Notes under the pieces: model-generated
Told to the model about the DNA's origin: nothing
Seen by the model: the letters and a program-made list of their open reading frames with translations, nothing else
The model's database searches: none
DNA from: an uncultured Paracoccaceae bacterium
Lineage (GTDB): Bacteria > Pseudomonadota > Alphaproteobacteria > Rhodobacterales > Rhodobacteraceae
Assembly (NCBI GenBank): GCA_947489325.1
Contig: CANLDA010000024.1
Location: forward strand, 1 to 40,374
DNA length: 40,374 nucleotides
Direction: 5' to 3'
Program-made: the position numbers and the translations under genes
Shown here: positions 1-8,962 of the stretch, one piece after another
How the letters are laid out: the number at the start of each line of letters is the position of its first letter
How positions within the stretch are numbered: position 1 is the first letter of the stretch

Positions 1-93
1 GTGAAATGCCAAAGCGGCAACGCCAAAATGCCCGTCATCACAATGGACCCGGTCATCATCAAAGACCGCTTCATGAAGGCCGTACAGGCGTGA
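1..93 (+). CDS. C-terminal tail of an unidentified protein (5' end outside window)
   Basis: An open frame runs from the first base to a TGA at 91-93 and encodes about 30 residues ending in FMKAVQA. It is followed within about 15 bases by a terminator hairpin, so it is probably the last gene of a plus-strand unit. The fragment is too short to assign. The tail (…MPVITMDPVIIKDRF…) is vaguely like the last strand of periplasmic sugar-binding proteins, but that is only an impression. Confidence 0.5.
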   Translation: MKCQSGNAKMPVITMDPVIIKDRFMKAVQA

Positions 94-106
94 TCTGATC
101 AACAGT

Positions 107-149
107 AAAGGGTGGTGCCTTAAAGGCGGCGCCCTTTATCCTTTTTTGG
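107..149 (+). terminator. Rho-independent terminator after the first gene
   Basis: The stem arms AAAGGGTGGTGCC (107-119) and GGCGGCGCCCTTT (125-137) pair with two G-T wobbles and one mismatch. A run of six T follows at 142-147. The right arm overlaps the stop codon of the converging sulfatase gene at 136-138, so the two genes share this end. Confidence 0.65.
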
Positions 150-1797
150 GGGCTATGGTTTTCTGGATCACCTCGGGTGGCAATTCGCGTTCATCGTAAA
201 CACCTATGAAAATCCCAACATCTTGTGCCGAACCTAACCGTTTAGCGCGCAGTTCTGCATCACTGATGGTGGTCCGTTGGGAAGGGCGGCGCGCCCATTG
301 CGACAACTGGCTCTCGAACCGTGCGATAACATCGGCATATGCCACATCCCCCCCAAGATCACACAGCTCTTGCGGATCACTTTTCAAATCATACAAAAGC
401 GGGCGAAATCCCCCATCGGCGAAGACACACTTCCAGTCTTTGTCGGCCAGCATGAACAGTCGCGCCTCTTTTGGATCAAGGCCCAGCGCCTCGGCTTCTG
501 GCGTCGCGGAATAGTCATATTCGCTGACCACAAAATCACGCCAATCTTGCGGCGTATCCCCGTGCAAATACCCCCGCAAAGAGCGTCCTTCAAGAATATG
601 ATCCGGCACCTCGCCTCCTGCAAAATCCACAAATGTCGCGGCCAAATCAATGCTTTCGACCATTGCATCACAAACCGTGCCACGTGTGGCATCCGCCCGT
701 GATGAAGGATCATAGACAATCAGCGGCACCCGCACGGACGGATCATGAAACAGATCCTTTTCCCCCAGCCAGTGATCCCCCAAATAATCACCATGATCCG
801 AGGTCACGACGATCATCGTATCCTGCATGTGGCCTGTTTCTTCCAACCAATGGAATAGTCGCCCCATTTGATCGTCGGCCTGTTTTATCAATCCCATATA
901 GGCCGGAATGACCTTTTCACGTACACCCGGCGTGCTGAAAGTGCGCCCGATCTGGTTTTTCATGAACGCGGCGTAAACCGGATGGGTGTTTTCCAATTCC
1001 TGCGCGGCGCGCACCACGGGCATCACCTGATCCGCCCCATACATGTCATGATAGGGCGCGGGCACGATATAGGGCCAATGGGGTTTGATATAGCTCAGAT
1101 GGCACATCCATGGGCCAGCGCCTCGCTCATCCTGCTGCTGAATGAACTCCATGGCGCGACTGGTCAGCCATGGGGTTTCACTGTCTTCTTCGGCTATATC
1201 TGCGGGTTTGTCGGCATGACGCATGAACCAACCAGAGGCGATTTTACCGACCTCATCCCGCCCGGCGTTGGCGTTGTGCTGCCATGGGTTTTCTGCCGCA
1301 TACCCTTTGGATTTCAAAAAGGCATTATACGGCGAGGGTTTCATGTCATAGCTGCCACTTGGCCCTTCGCCCCACAGTCCGTCATCGCGTTCAAACACGT
1401 CAAAGCCGCATTCCGCCACGCGCGCGCCGATGATGCTGTCTCGCGAAATGCCCAGACGGTCCAACCCGGCATCATCCACCTTCATGTGGGTCTTGCCAAT
1501 CAGCCAACTGTCCATGCCCTGCACCCGCAGATGATCGCCCAGTGTGATCTCTCCCACCTTTAAGGGAAAGTTGTTCCACGCCGCGCCGTGGCTGTGCACG
1601 TACCGCCCGGTGTAAAAGCTCATCCTAGAAGCGCCACAAATCGGTGATTGCACATAACAATGCGAAAACCGCACACCCTTGGCGGCAAGCGCGTCCAGAT
1701 GCGGGGTGTGCAGATGTGGATGCCCGGTGCAACTTAGGTAATCAAACCGAAGCTGATCAAACATAATGAACAGAATATTGCGTGGAGCGTTGGTCAT
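136..1797 (-). CDS. Sulfatase / phosphonate monoester hydrolase-like hydrolase
   Basis: This is a 553-residue enzyme of the alkaline phosphatase superfamily, sulfatase branch, expected to hydrolyse sulfate or phosphonate/phosphate esters. The N-terminal metal site FDQLRFDY is at residues 13-20. The formylglycine motif is C-G-A-S-R at 54-58, with Cys54 as the predicted modified residue, and TGR follows at 63-65. Other motifs are GKTHM (101-105), KPHWPY (238-243) and the second metal site SDHGDYLGDH (333-342). There is no signal peptide, so it is probably cytoplasmic. The CXAXR core differs from the usual CXPXR. The KPHWPY block and overall length recall phosphonate monoester hydrolases and choline-sulfatase-like enzymes; the substrate cannot be told from sequence alone. 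It stands alone on the minus strand and converges on the first gene. Confidence 0.85.
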   Translation of the reverse strand: MTNAPRNILFIMFDQLRFDYLSCTGHPHLHTPHLDALAAKGVRFSHCYVQSPICGASRMSFYTGRYVHSHGAAWNNFPLKVGEITLGDHLRVQGMDSWLIGKTHMKVDDAGLDRLGISRDSIIGARVAECGFDVFERDDGLWGEGPSGSYDMKPSPYNAFLKSKGYAAENPWQHNANAGRDEVGKIASGWFMRHADKPADIAEEDSETPWLTSRAMEFIQQQDERGAGPWMCHLSYIKPHWPYIVPAPYHDMYGADQVMPVVRAAQELENTHPVYAAFMKNQIGRTFSTPGVREKVIPAYMGLIKQADDQMGRLFHWLEETGHMQDTMIVVTSDHGDYLGDHWLGEKDLFHDPSVRVPLIVYDPSSRADATRGTVCDAMVESIDLAATFVDFAGGEVPDHILEGRSLRGYLHGDTPQDWRDFVVSEYDYSATPEAEALGLDPKEARLFMLADKDWKCVFADGGFRPLLYDLKSDPQELCDLGGDVAYADVIARFESQLSQWARRPSQRTTISDAELRAKRLGSAQDVGIFIGVYDERELPPEVIQKTIAPKKG

Positions 1798-1902
1798 GAT
1801 GCCTTCAGTATAGAGGCGTTTGGACGCAACCTGCCACGCCTTTCTGACGCATTAGAGCACGGCGCAAATATCTGCGCCGCGCAATATCTTATGGTCCAAA
1901 GA

Positions 1903-3882
1903 TCAGAAAGTTTTCGCCAAGGTAAACTTAATATTGCGACCTGGCGCTTCGCGTACCGAGAACTGCGTCTGATAGGATTCATCCAGCAGATTTTCGACAC
2001 CTACACGAATTTCCGTACCTTCCAGAACACCATTCTGCGGTTTGAACGTGGCGCGCAGGTTGTGCAAAACCACATCATCTGTCACCAGCCCGCTCGCATT
2101 GCGAGAGCCGCGCGACACAACTTCCCAGCTCAGATCAACCTCTTCACCAAAGCGTTTACCAAGTGTTACGCGTGCTTCGTTGGCCGGCAACAGGCCCCAC
2201 TCGCTGGACAGCCCCGTCGCACTGGCGGTGGCGTCGCCTTCCTGAATGTTGCCGTTGAAATCAACATAAAAACCACTCTCAAGGCTATAAGATGCTTCCA
2301 GTTCCAGACCAGTAGTCTCAATATCGGAAATCCCGGAATAGGATGTCACATCGGACAGCTCCGTTCTGTAAGCCGTCGCTTTCACCCGCAGATCATCACC
2401 ATCCGCAAAGACGCTTGTACGATCATAGGACACGCCCAGCTCTACCGATTTAGCATTTTCGATCTGATGGATGAAATCAGGATTGCCACGTGGGTTCAGG
2501 ATCAGGTCAAACTGATCGTCGATAATCGCCAGACTTGAATTCGCAACCACGCTGCCAAAAATGGCAAAGCCATTGTCGAATTTATAGTGAGCAGACAACG
2601 CCCCCATAAATGCATTATTTCCTGCGTAATCATCATTATTGCTGATTTTCTGTGTCTCGTAGCGCAACGCAGGCGTCAGAGTGAGGCCATCGCCAATGGT
2701 AATCTCATCCACAAGGAAAACAGCAAAGCGTTCATCCGTGCCACCGGGGGCTGCACTTGCTGACACGCGATCCTTTCGGATCACTTCAATACCCGCACGC
2801 AAATCATGCGACGCGGCACCAGTGTCAAACAAGGACGTGTTTTTCACGGTCAACTTGGTTGTTTCATACCGATGGTCCGCATTCAAAAGGGCAGACCCGG
2901 CTTGTGGGACCTGCGTATTGAAAATCTCTTGATCCGCGTAGCTGAGCGTGGCGGTCAGGTTGATCAGATCATTGTCTGCCGGATTAAAGTTATATTCCGC
3001 AATGGCAGTGCGCGTGTGAACATCACGATCTACAAAGCCAAAGAACCCCGGTGCCAAAGTAAATTCGTCATAAGGCACACCGTTGTATTCGCTCTGTGTG
3101 TCTGAATAGGACAGCTCAAACGAATGATCCCCATCCTGACCAAAGGTCTTCTTGGCCTTAAGCAGCCAAGACGGCAAAGCAAACTCGGAATAATCAATAC
3201 TATTCCCATCGCCATCACGCTGATTGTTTTGGCTACGATAGACATAGTTCCCCAGGACCTCGAAATCTTCTGTGGGTTGCCATGCCAAGATCGAAGAAGA
3301 GGTAAACTGATTGCCATTAGTTCCGAACTCCAAAGTCTGACGCAACTTTACGCCCGGCTCGCCGCCGGTGAAATCCGAGGCATCCTTTGTCTCCAGAATA
3401 ACCGCGCCGCCAATCGCGCCAGATCCATATTCAAATGCGCCAGCCGCACCGCGGATCACCGAAACATGTTTGTAAAGCGCAGGGTCGGTATAGAGCTGTG
3501 TGCCGATGCGATACAGCTCCTCGCTGCCAGCAGTTGCACCATCGACCAGAACCAAGACCTTCTGGTCGGTACCATATGTGGTGTTGGCGCCAAAGCCCCG
3601 GATGTTGATGCCAGAGCCCTGAGGGGTTGAGCCATTGATTAGGCTCACGCCGGGAACCGAATCAATCAGTTCAGCGATGGTGCCTGCCTGACGATCATTG
3701 ATCTCTTCTTGGTTGATTGTGGTGACCGACGTTGCGGTTTCGGTGTGGACATCGCGTTTGCTGTTGCCCAACTCCACCGCATCAAGGTCGATGTCGCCGA
3801 TTTCCTGTGCTGCCAAAGGCATTGCAATGCCAATAGCGGTTGTACAAAGCAGCGCTTTGCTAAGTGTTCTGAAGGTATCCAT
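1903..3882 (-). CDS. hmuR: TonB-dependent outer-membrane heme receptor
   Basis: The product imports heme through the outer membrane using TonB energy. The chosen start (MDTFRTLSKALL…) gives 659 residues with a signal peptide ending at AAQ; an in-frame ATG 51 bases upstream would place 17 charged residues before it. A plug domain follows (TIAELIDSVPGVSL, INIRGFG, VLVLVDG, VSVIRGAAGAFEYGSGAIGG). The remainder is a 22-strand-type barrel ending in Phe, as usual for outer-membrane proteins. An NP-x-x motif (GNPDF…SVELG) sits where heme receptors carry NPNL/NPDL, but no clear FRAP motif is visible, so the pocket is somewhat divergent. It diverges from hmuS, and the 215-base gap holds candidate iron-responsive palindromes. 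Family assignment is firm; heme as substrate is inferred from the adjacent hmuSTUV genes. Confidence 0.88.
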   Translation of the reverse strand: MDTFRTLSKALLCTTAIGIAMPLAAQEIGDIDLDAVELGNSKRDVHTETATSVTTINQEEINDRQAGTIAELIDSVPGVSLINGSTPQGSGINIRGFGANTTYGTDQKVLVLVDGATAGSEELYRIGTQLYTDPALYKHVSVIRGAAGAFEYGSGAIGGAVILETKDASDFTGGEPGVKLRQTLEFGTNGNQFTSSSILAWQPTEDFEVLGNYVYRSQNNQRDGDGNSIDYSEFALPSWLLKAKKTFGQDGDHSFELSYSDTQSEYNGVPYDEFTLAPGFFGFVDRDVHTRTAIAEYNFNPADNDLINLTATLSYADQEIFNTQVPQAGSALLNADHRYETTKLTVKNTSLFDTGAASHDLRAGIEVIRKDRVSASAAPGGTDERFAVFLVDEITIGDGLTLTPALRYETQKISNNDDYAGNNAFMGALSAHYKFDNGFAIFGSVVANSSLAIIDDQFDLILNPRGNPDFIHQIENAKSVELGVSYDRTSVFADGDDLRVKATAYRTELSDVTSYSGISDIETTGLELEASYSLESGFYVDFNGNIQEGDATASATGLSSEWGLLPANEARVTLGKRFGEEVDLSWEVVSRGSRNASGLVTDDVVLHNLRATFKPQNGVLEGTEIRVGVENLLDESYQTQFSVREAPGRNIKFTLAKTF

Positions 3883-3968
3883 TTTGTCCCGTCCACAGAT
3901 GTGTGAAAGCTGGCGGCGGGCTGGCATTTTCATGATTTTGTTTGGAAGCCGAGGGTGGCTTGGTGCGT

Positions 3969-4003
3969 TTGCTATTGATCCTGACTATTTTTGTCAATAT
4001 TAA
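3969..4003. promoter_or_regulatory. Divergent hmuR/hmuS promoter with iron-box-like palindrome (3981-3997)
   Basis: CTGAC-N7-GTCAA at 3981-3997 is a near-palindrome (core TGAC-N7-GTCA) and resembles the TGA…TCA half-sites reported for alphaproteobacterial iron regulators. On the plus strand it exactly fills the 17-base spacer between TTGATC (3975-3980) and TATTAA (3998-4003), a plausible promoter for hmuS. On the minus strand TTGACA (complement of 3992-3997) could be the -35 of hmuR, with a weak TAGCAA -10 (complement of 3969-3974). A regulator bound here would block both directions. Which regulator binds is not shown by the sequence. Confidence 0.5.
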
Positions 4004-4018
4004 CATTTTCAGAAAATG
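4004..4018. promoter_or_regulatory. Second perfect palindrome in the hmuR-hmuS gap
   Basis: CATTTTC-A-GAAAATG has two perfect 7-base arms around a single base. It lies just downstream of the candidate hmuS -10 element. It could be a second operator, for instance for an Irr- or Fur-type protein, although it does not match the remembered Irr box well. Confidence 0.4.
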
Positions 4019-4097
4019 CGCACTCCAGCCATCGTGACTTATTCCACACGTCACCCGCCAGATGCTTTCCCTTATATATATCAAGGAGGTCCTCTGT

Positions 4098-5147
4098 ATG
4101 CAGGGTGACAACGTAACAGCATCGTCGATTCGCACGGCTAGACTCGAGAATCAAAACATGCGCGACCGCGATGTCGCGGATTTGCTGAACATCAGCGAAG
4201 CACAATTGAACGCCGCCCACGTGGGTCAGGGCGTCACGCGCATCAATGCTGATCTGGATGCGGTCATGGAACAGGTACAGCGTTTGGGTGAGGTCATGGC
4301 CCTGACCCGCAACGAAAGCTGCGTGATCGAAAAAGTCGGCATCTATGACAAATACCATTCAGGCGCGCATGCCTCGATGATCCTGAACGAAGACATCGAC
4401 CTGCGCATGTTTGGCAAGCATTGGGTCCACGGCTTTGCCATTGAAAAAGAAACCGACAAAGGCCTCAGTCGCTCTTTGCAGGTTTTTGATGCAGCAGGCG
4501 ATGCGGTTCACAAAATTTTCCTGCGCGACACCTCTGTTGTGGAAGAATGGGACAATGTGGTGGACAGCCTTCGTCTGGCGGATCAAGGCGACACACTCGC
4601 CGTAGATCCACGCCACCCTGTGGAGGACGCCAAGGGCGATACCGCCAAGGCCGACACCCTGCGCGCAGAATGGGACAAAATGACCGACACCCATCAATTC
4701 ATGGGGCTGACGCGCAAACTCAAGATGAACCGCCTTGGGGCCTATCGCATGGCGGGCGCGCCTTATGTTGAAAAACTGCAACCCGGCGCGGTAGGGCAAA
4801 TTCTGGAACAGGCGGCAGAAACCCAAACCCCTATGATGGCCTTTGTCGGCAACATGGGCTGCATCGAAATCCACACCGGCCCGATTGAAACCGTGAAACG
4901 TATGGGACCATGGCTGAACGTGTTGGATGCACGGTTCAACTTGCATCTGCGCGAGGATCATATCGCCGAAGTTTGGGCTGTCACCAAATATACCAAACGC
5001 GGACCCGCAATTTCGGTCGAGGCATTTCGCAAGGATGGCCTGATCATTGCGCAGTTCTTTGGTGTGCTGCGTGGCGATGATCGCGCCGCAGGCTGGAACG
5101 CTCTTGTGGCAGATTTGCCCCGCGAAACAGAGGCTGCCGTCGCATGA
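4098..5147 (+). CDS. hmuS: Cytoplasmic heme-handling/heme-degrading protein HmuS
   Basis: The product binds incoming heme in the cytoplasm and releases iron or passes heme on (HemS/ChuS/HmuS family). A strong AAGGAGGT at 4083-4090 lies 7 bases before the ATG at 4098, which decides the start over an in-frame ATG at 4062; the protein is 349 residues, the usual length. The two-fold repeat of the family is visible: an NEDIDLRMFGKHWVHGFAIE block in the N-terminal half and a DARFNLHLREDHIAEVWAV block in the C-terminal half, the latter followed by SVEAF and FFG. It is the first gene of the hmu operon, and its stop overlaps the hmuT start (ATGA). Confidence 0.93.
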   Translation: MQGDNVTASSIRTARLENQNMRDRDVADLLNISEAQLNAAHVGQGVTRINADLDAVMEQVQRLGEVMALTRNESCVIEKVGIYDKYHSGAHASMILNEDIDLRMFGKHWVHGFAIEKETDKGLSRSLQVFDAAGDAVHKIFLRDTSVVEEWDNVVDSLRLADQGDTLAVDPRHPVEDAKGDTAKADTLRAEWDKMTDTHQFMGLTRKLKMNRLGAYRMAGAPYVEKLQPGAVGQILEQAAETQTPMMAFVGNMGCIEIHTGPIETVKRMGPWLNVLDARFNLHLREDHIAEVWAVTKYTKRGPAISVEAFRKDGLIIAQFFGVLRGDDRAAGWNALVADLPRETEAAVA

Positions 5148-5998
5148 CACGTTTCTTCAGAACATGGGCGGCGGCAGCCTGTTTTGCGCTGCCTGCCCTA
5201 TCTACCCAAGCGGATGAACCCACCAATCGAATCGTTTCGGTTGGGGGCGCCATTACCGAAATCATCTATGCGCTTGGCGAACAGGATCGTCTGGTGGCGC
5301 GTGATATCACGTCGAATTACCCACCCGAGGCGCTGGAGCTGCCCGACGTGGGCTACATCCGTCGCCTCTCTCCCGAAGGCATCCTGTCGGTCAATCCTGA
5401 CTTGATCATTGCCGAAGAGGGCAGCGGTCCTCCCGAGGCCGTTGACCTGTTAAAAGAGGCGGCGATCAATATCGTGGAAATCCCGGATGGGTTCACCTCC
5501 GACGCCGTGATTGCCAAAATCCACGCAGTTGCCGAAACATTGGGTGTGCCTGACAAAGGCGATGTTCTGGCTGTAGATGTCGCCGAACAAATGCGGCAAG
5601 CCGTCGCGCGAACCACGGGCATTCAAAATAAAAAAGTGCTGTTCATCCTATCCATGCAAGGTGGGCGTGTAATGGCCAGTGGTCAGAACACTGCTGCTGA
5701 TGGCATCATCACCTTGGCCGGTGGTGAAAACGCTGTACAGGGCTTTGACGGCTACAAACCCCTCACCGACGAAGCCATCACCGAAAGCGGTGCCGAAGTC
5801 ATCCTGATGATGCGCCGCAAAGGTGATCATGGCTTGGATGACGCAACCCTCTTTACCCACCCGGCGCTCAGTGTTCTGCCTGCCGCCCAAACCCGATCAG
5901 TTGTGCGTATGGATGGCATGTTGCTGTTGGGCTTCTCGGTGCGTACAGCGCAGGCTGTTACAGACCTGTCCACCGCCCTCGCCCAAATCGGAGGGTAA
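5144..5998 (+). CDS. hmuT: Periplasmic heme-binding protein of the heme ABC importer
   Basis: This 284-residue protein is the periplasmic carrier that takes heme from the receptor to HmuUV. A signal peptide (MTRFFRTWAAAACFALPALSTQA) precedes RIVSVGGAITEIIYALG, the first strand-helix of the class III binding-protein fold. Tyr71 in DVGYIRRLSPEG corresponds to the heme-ligating Tyr of ShuT/HmuT. The C-terminal lobe carries MASGQNTAADGII and GYKPLTDEAI. The start codon overlaps the hmuS stop by four bases, and the stop is 3 bases before hmuU. Confidence 0.93.
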   Translation: MTRFFRTWAAAACFALPALSTQADEPTNRIVSVGGAITEIIYALGEQDRLVARDITSNYPPEALELPDVGYIRRLSPEGILSVNPDLIIAEEGSGPPEAVDLLKEAAINIVEIPDGFTSDAVIAKIHAVAETLGVPDKGDVLAVDVAEQMRQAVARTTGIQNKKVLFILSMQGGRVMASGQNTAADGIITLAGGENAVQGFDGYKPLTDEAITESGAEVILMMRRKGDHGLDDATLFTHPALSVLPAAQTRSVVRMDGMLLLGFSVRTAQAVTDLSTALAQIGG

Positions 5999-6001
5999 TC
6001 C

Positions 6002-7075
6002 ATGGCTGTCCTGACGCAAAACTTCATCCCTGCCCATACCGGAGACCGCAGCCACCGCGCACATCTTCTTATGCTACTGTTGTGCGGGGTGTTGGTCATT
6101 GCCTGCATCGCCAATCTGGCAATCGGTGCATCTGGTGCCTCGTTGTGGAAAGCATTGAGCGATCTTGCGACAGGGCAAGACATATCCCTGCGTGACAAAG
6201 TTGTGCTGTGGGACATCCGCGCGCCTCGGGTTTTGATGGCCTGCCTTGTCGGCGCGTCTCTGGCGGTGTCAGGTGCCATTATGCAGGGGCTGTTTCGCAA
6301 CCCGTTGGCTGATCCGGGGATTGTTGGGGTCAGTGCAGGTGCAGGCCTTGGGGCGATCGTTGCTATTGTATTGGGGGGCTTTCTGCCTGCTGTCATCACC
6401 CAGCATCTGGGATATTATATCGTGCCCGCAGCGGCCTTTTTGGGTGGCTGGGCATCCACCTTGTTGTTGTACCGGGTTGCCACCCGAAAAGGACGCACAT
6501 CTGTCGCCACTATGCTGCTTGCGGGTATCGCTCTTGGAGCTCTCAGCGGGGCAATATCTGGGGTTATGATCTATATCGCCGATGACGCCCAACTGCGCGA
6601 CCTGACTTTTTGGAGTATGGGATCATTGGCAGGGGCCACATGGTCCAAGGTTTTGACATCCGCTCCGTTGATGTTGCTGGCCCTCTTTGTGTCCCCATTT
6701 CTGGCGCGTTCTTTGAATGGCCTGGCCCTTGGCGAAGCAGCGGCCAATCACATCGGAATTCCTGTGCAACGCATGAAAAACATCGCCATTATGACCGTCG
6801 CCGCCGCCACCGGTGCCGCCGTTGCAGTCAGTGGCGGCATCGGATTTGTCGGCATTGTTGTGCCGCATGTACTGCGTCTATTGGTAGGCCCGGATCACAA
6901 ATACCTGCTGATCAACTCTGCAATTTTGGGCGCTGTGATGTTGCTGGTGGCCGACGCCATCAGTCGCGTGATCATAGCGCCGGCCGAATTGCCCATCGGC
7001 ATCATCACCGCCACCATTGGCGGGCCGTTTTTCCTTTGGATATTGCTGCGGCAACGCGGCCTTCTGGACATGTAA
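6002..7075 (+). CDS. hmuU: Heme ABC importer permease
   Basis: This 357-residue inner-membrane permease of the FecCD/BtuC family forms the heme channel with HmuV. About ten hydrophobic segments are visible. Family blocks are present: DIRAPRVLMACLVGASLAVSG, the GLFRNPLADPGIVGVSAGAGLGA signature, LAGIALGALSGA, FWSMGSLAGATW, and GGIGFVGIVVPHVLRLLVGPDH for ATPase coupling. GGAGG inside the end of hmuT serves as its ribosome site, indicating translational coupling. Confidence 0.93.
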   Translation: MAVLTQNFIPAHTGDRSHRAHLLMLLLCGVLVIACIANLAIGASGASLWKALSDLATGQDISLRDKVVLWDIRAPRVLMACLVGASLAVSGAIMQGLFRNPLADPGIVGVSAGAGLGAIVAIVLGGFLPAVITQHLGYYIVPAAAFLGGWASTLLLYRVATRKGRTSVATMLLAGIALGALSGAISGVMIYIADDAQLRDLTFWSMGSLAGATWSKVLTSAPLMLLALFVSPFLARSLNGLALGEAAANHIGIPVQRMKNIAIMTVAAATGAAVAVSGGIGFVGIVVPHVLRLLVGPDHKYLLINSAILGAVMLLVADAISRVIIAPAELPIGIITATIGGPFFLWILLRQRGLLDM

Positions 7076-7079
7076 TTCC

Positions 7080-7907
7080 ATGCTGAGCGCCACCAACATT
7101 ACCGTATCTTACGGCCAAAATCGCATTCTTCATCACATTGATTTCACCGCCCAAGCCGGAGAATTCACCGCCATTGTTGGCCCCAATGGATCGGGCAAAA
7201 CCACGTTGATGCGCGCCTTAACGGGGGAGGTGCCATATACTGGCAAGGTCATCCTGAACGGCACCAATATTGCGCGACAAAAGCCGTGGGAGCTGGCCGT
7301 GCAGCGGGGGGTTTTGCCACAAGCCACCAGTCTTGCTTTTCCCTTTACCGTCACCGAGGTCGTGCGTCTGGGCCTAAACGCGGGTCTGAGTGCGAGCTTA
7401 AACTCCGGAGGGCACTCAAACCAGATTTCTGTGCCTCAGGCCTTGGAGCGTGTCGGTCTTGGCGGTTTTGCCGGGCGGTATTATCAGGAATTGTCGGGCG
7501 GTGAACAACAGCGCGTACAACTGGCCCGCGTCTTGTTGCAAGTGTGGGAACCGATCCTGAACGACACCCCGCGCTGGCTCTTTCTAGATGAACCTGTCTC
7601 AAGCCTTGATATCGGTCACCAACTCCTTGTGATGCAGATCGCCCGCGATTTTGCGGATGCGGGGGGCGGTGTGATTGCAGTTATGCATGACCTGAACCTG
7701 ACCGCGATGTTTGCCAACAACATTGCCTTGATCAGTCAGGGCCACCTTGCAGGGCAAGGCGCACCTGCCGCGATCTTAACCGATGACATGCTGAGTGATG
7801 CCTATCACTGCAATCTGCGCGTCAATACATCGCCTGATCAGGGCACATTTCTTTTGCCACATGCCGCGTCCTTTGGCGCGGCGATTTCACCCGGAGCCCC
7901 CAGATGA
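7080..7907 (+). CDS. hmuV: Heme ABC importer ATP-binding protein
   Basis: This is a 275-residue ABC ATPase powering HmuU. Walker A GPNGSGKTT is at residues 34-42, followed by signature LSGGEQQRVQLARVL, Walker B WLFLDEPVSSLD and switch His in VMHDLNL. The start at 7080 (MLSATNITVSYG) lies 4 bases after the hmuU stop; an in-frame ATG at 7017 would extend into hmuU and adds residues unlike the family. A PILNDTPRW stretch before Walker B is typical of HmuV. The stop overlaps the exbB start (ATGA). Confidence 0.94.
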   Translation: MLSATNITVSYGQNRILHHIDFTAQAGEFTAIVGPNGSGKTTLMRALTGEVPYTGKVILNGTNIARQKPWELAVQRGVLPQATSLAFPFTVTEVVRLGLNAGLSASLNSGGHSNQISVPQALERVGLGGFAGRYYQELSGGEQQRVQLARVLLQVWEPILNDTPRWLFLDEPVSSLDIGHQLLVMQIARDFADAGGGVIAVMHDLNLTAMFANNIALISQGHLAGQGAPAAILTDDMLSDAYHCNLRVNTSPDQGTFLLPHAASFGAAISPGAPR

Positions 7908-8581
7908 CAGTCCTTGAACGTTGGAACGAAGCCCAGCTTTTCCTCAGCAAAGGTGGCCCCGCGATCTGGGCGATTGCATTGTTGTCGGTGCTGACGCTAA
8001 CGCTGATCCTGTGGAAAACCTGGAACTTGTCGTGCATGGGCGCATGGGCCGGAAAAACCACCGAACGGGCCGTACGTGATTGGTGTGCCGGTGATACGAA
8101 GGCCGCACAAGATCGCCTGAAAAAGCGCAGAAATCTGCGTGCAACCGTCGCGCGTGCGGCAATGGAAACCCATCTGAACCCGGCCTTTTCGGACTCTGAG
8201 AAACGCGAAGAAATTCTGCGCATCGCTAAGGCGCAACTGGCCCGTGCCCGCACTGGCTTGCGCCCGCTGGAACTGATCAGCACCATCGCGCCGCTTCTGG
8301 GTTTGCTGGGCACAGTTTTGGGCATGATCGCAGCCTTTCAAACCCTACAAGAGGCCGGATCACGCGCTGATCCAGCCGCGCTGGCTGGCGGCATCTGGGA
8401 GGCCCTGCTGACCACAGCCGCAGGTATGGCAGTGGCCATTCCCGCCTCTGCCGCGCTGACGTGGTTTGAAAGCGTCGCGGACAAATCACAGGCGGATATG
8501 GAGGATGCGATCACCCGCATCCTGACCCGCAATACGCCCACCAAAGTACGAAGCAACCCCGCATTGCAAGCCGCCGAATAA
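7904..8581 (+). CDS. exbB: ExbB-like proton-channel subunit of the TonB motor
   Basis: This 225-residue MotA/TolQ/ExbB-family inner-membrane protein conducts protons with ExbD to energise TonB. Three membrane segments are visible at about 17-40, 122-147 and 163-190, with the large cytoplasmic loop between the first two. The family block LLGLLGTVLGMIAAF starts at residue 131. It overlaps hmuV by four bases, so this motor is built into the heme operon and very likely serves HmuR. Confidence 0.9.
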   Translation: MTVLERWNEAQLFLSKGGPAIWAIALLSVLTLTLILWKTWNLSCMGAWAGKTTERAVRDWCAGDTKAAQDRLKKRRNLRATVARAAMETHLNPAFSDSEKREEILRIAKAQLARARTGLRPLELISTIAPLLGLLGTVLGMIAAFQTLQEAGSRADPAALAGGIWEALLTTAAGMAVAIPASAALTWFESVADKSQADMEDAITRILTRNTPTKVRSNPALQAAE

Positions 8582-8584
8582 CCC

Positions 8585-8962
8585 ATGCAGATCACCCCTC
8601 CTCGCCCACGCCGCAAGCCCAGCCTCACGCCGATGATCGACGTGGTGTTTTTGTTGTTGGTCTTTTTCATGCTGGCTGCGCGCTTTGGTCAGGATGTGGT
8701 GATTGACCTGCCACTCAGCCTTGTGTCGGACAAACCCTATGAAGGTCCGCCGCGCCTGATCGACATCCTGCCCGAAGAATTGAAACTGAACGGAGTGACC
8801 ATGCCCGTTGAAGATCTTTTGCCAGAGATTGGCCGCATGATGTTGTCGCATTCTGATGCCATCATCATTCGTGCCCGCGAAGAGGCCGACCTGCAACGCA
8901 TTGTCGATGTGATGGAACAACTGGCTGCCGCCGGATATGAAACCTTGGTTCTGGTGGAATAA
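8585..8962 (+). CDS. exbD: ExbD-like subunit with the canonical proton-relay Asp
   Basis: This is a 125-residue ExbD/TolR-family protein with a short cytoplasmic N-terminus rich in Pro and Arg, one membrane helix (MIDVVFLLLVFFMLAA) and a periplasmic domain. Asp19 in PMIDVVF matches the essential membrane Asp of ExbD (Asp25 in E. coli). The start lies 3 bases after exbB, and the stop overlaps the next start by one base (TAATG). Confidence 0.9.
   Translation: MQITPPRPRRKPSLTPMIDVVFLLLVFFMLAARFGQDVVIDLPLSLVSDKPYEGPPRLIDILPEELKLNGVTMPVEDLLPEIGRMMLSHSDAIIIRAREEADLQRIVDVMEQLAAAGYETLVLVE

Noticed and set aside
868-1563. Long plus-strand frame opposite the sulfatase gene
   Set aside because: The sulfatase on the minus strand has all motifs of its family; the opposite frame is a codon-bias shadow.
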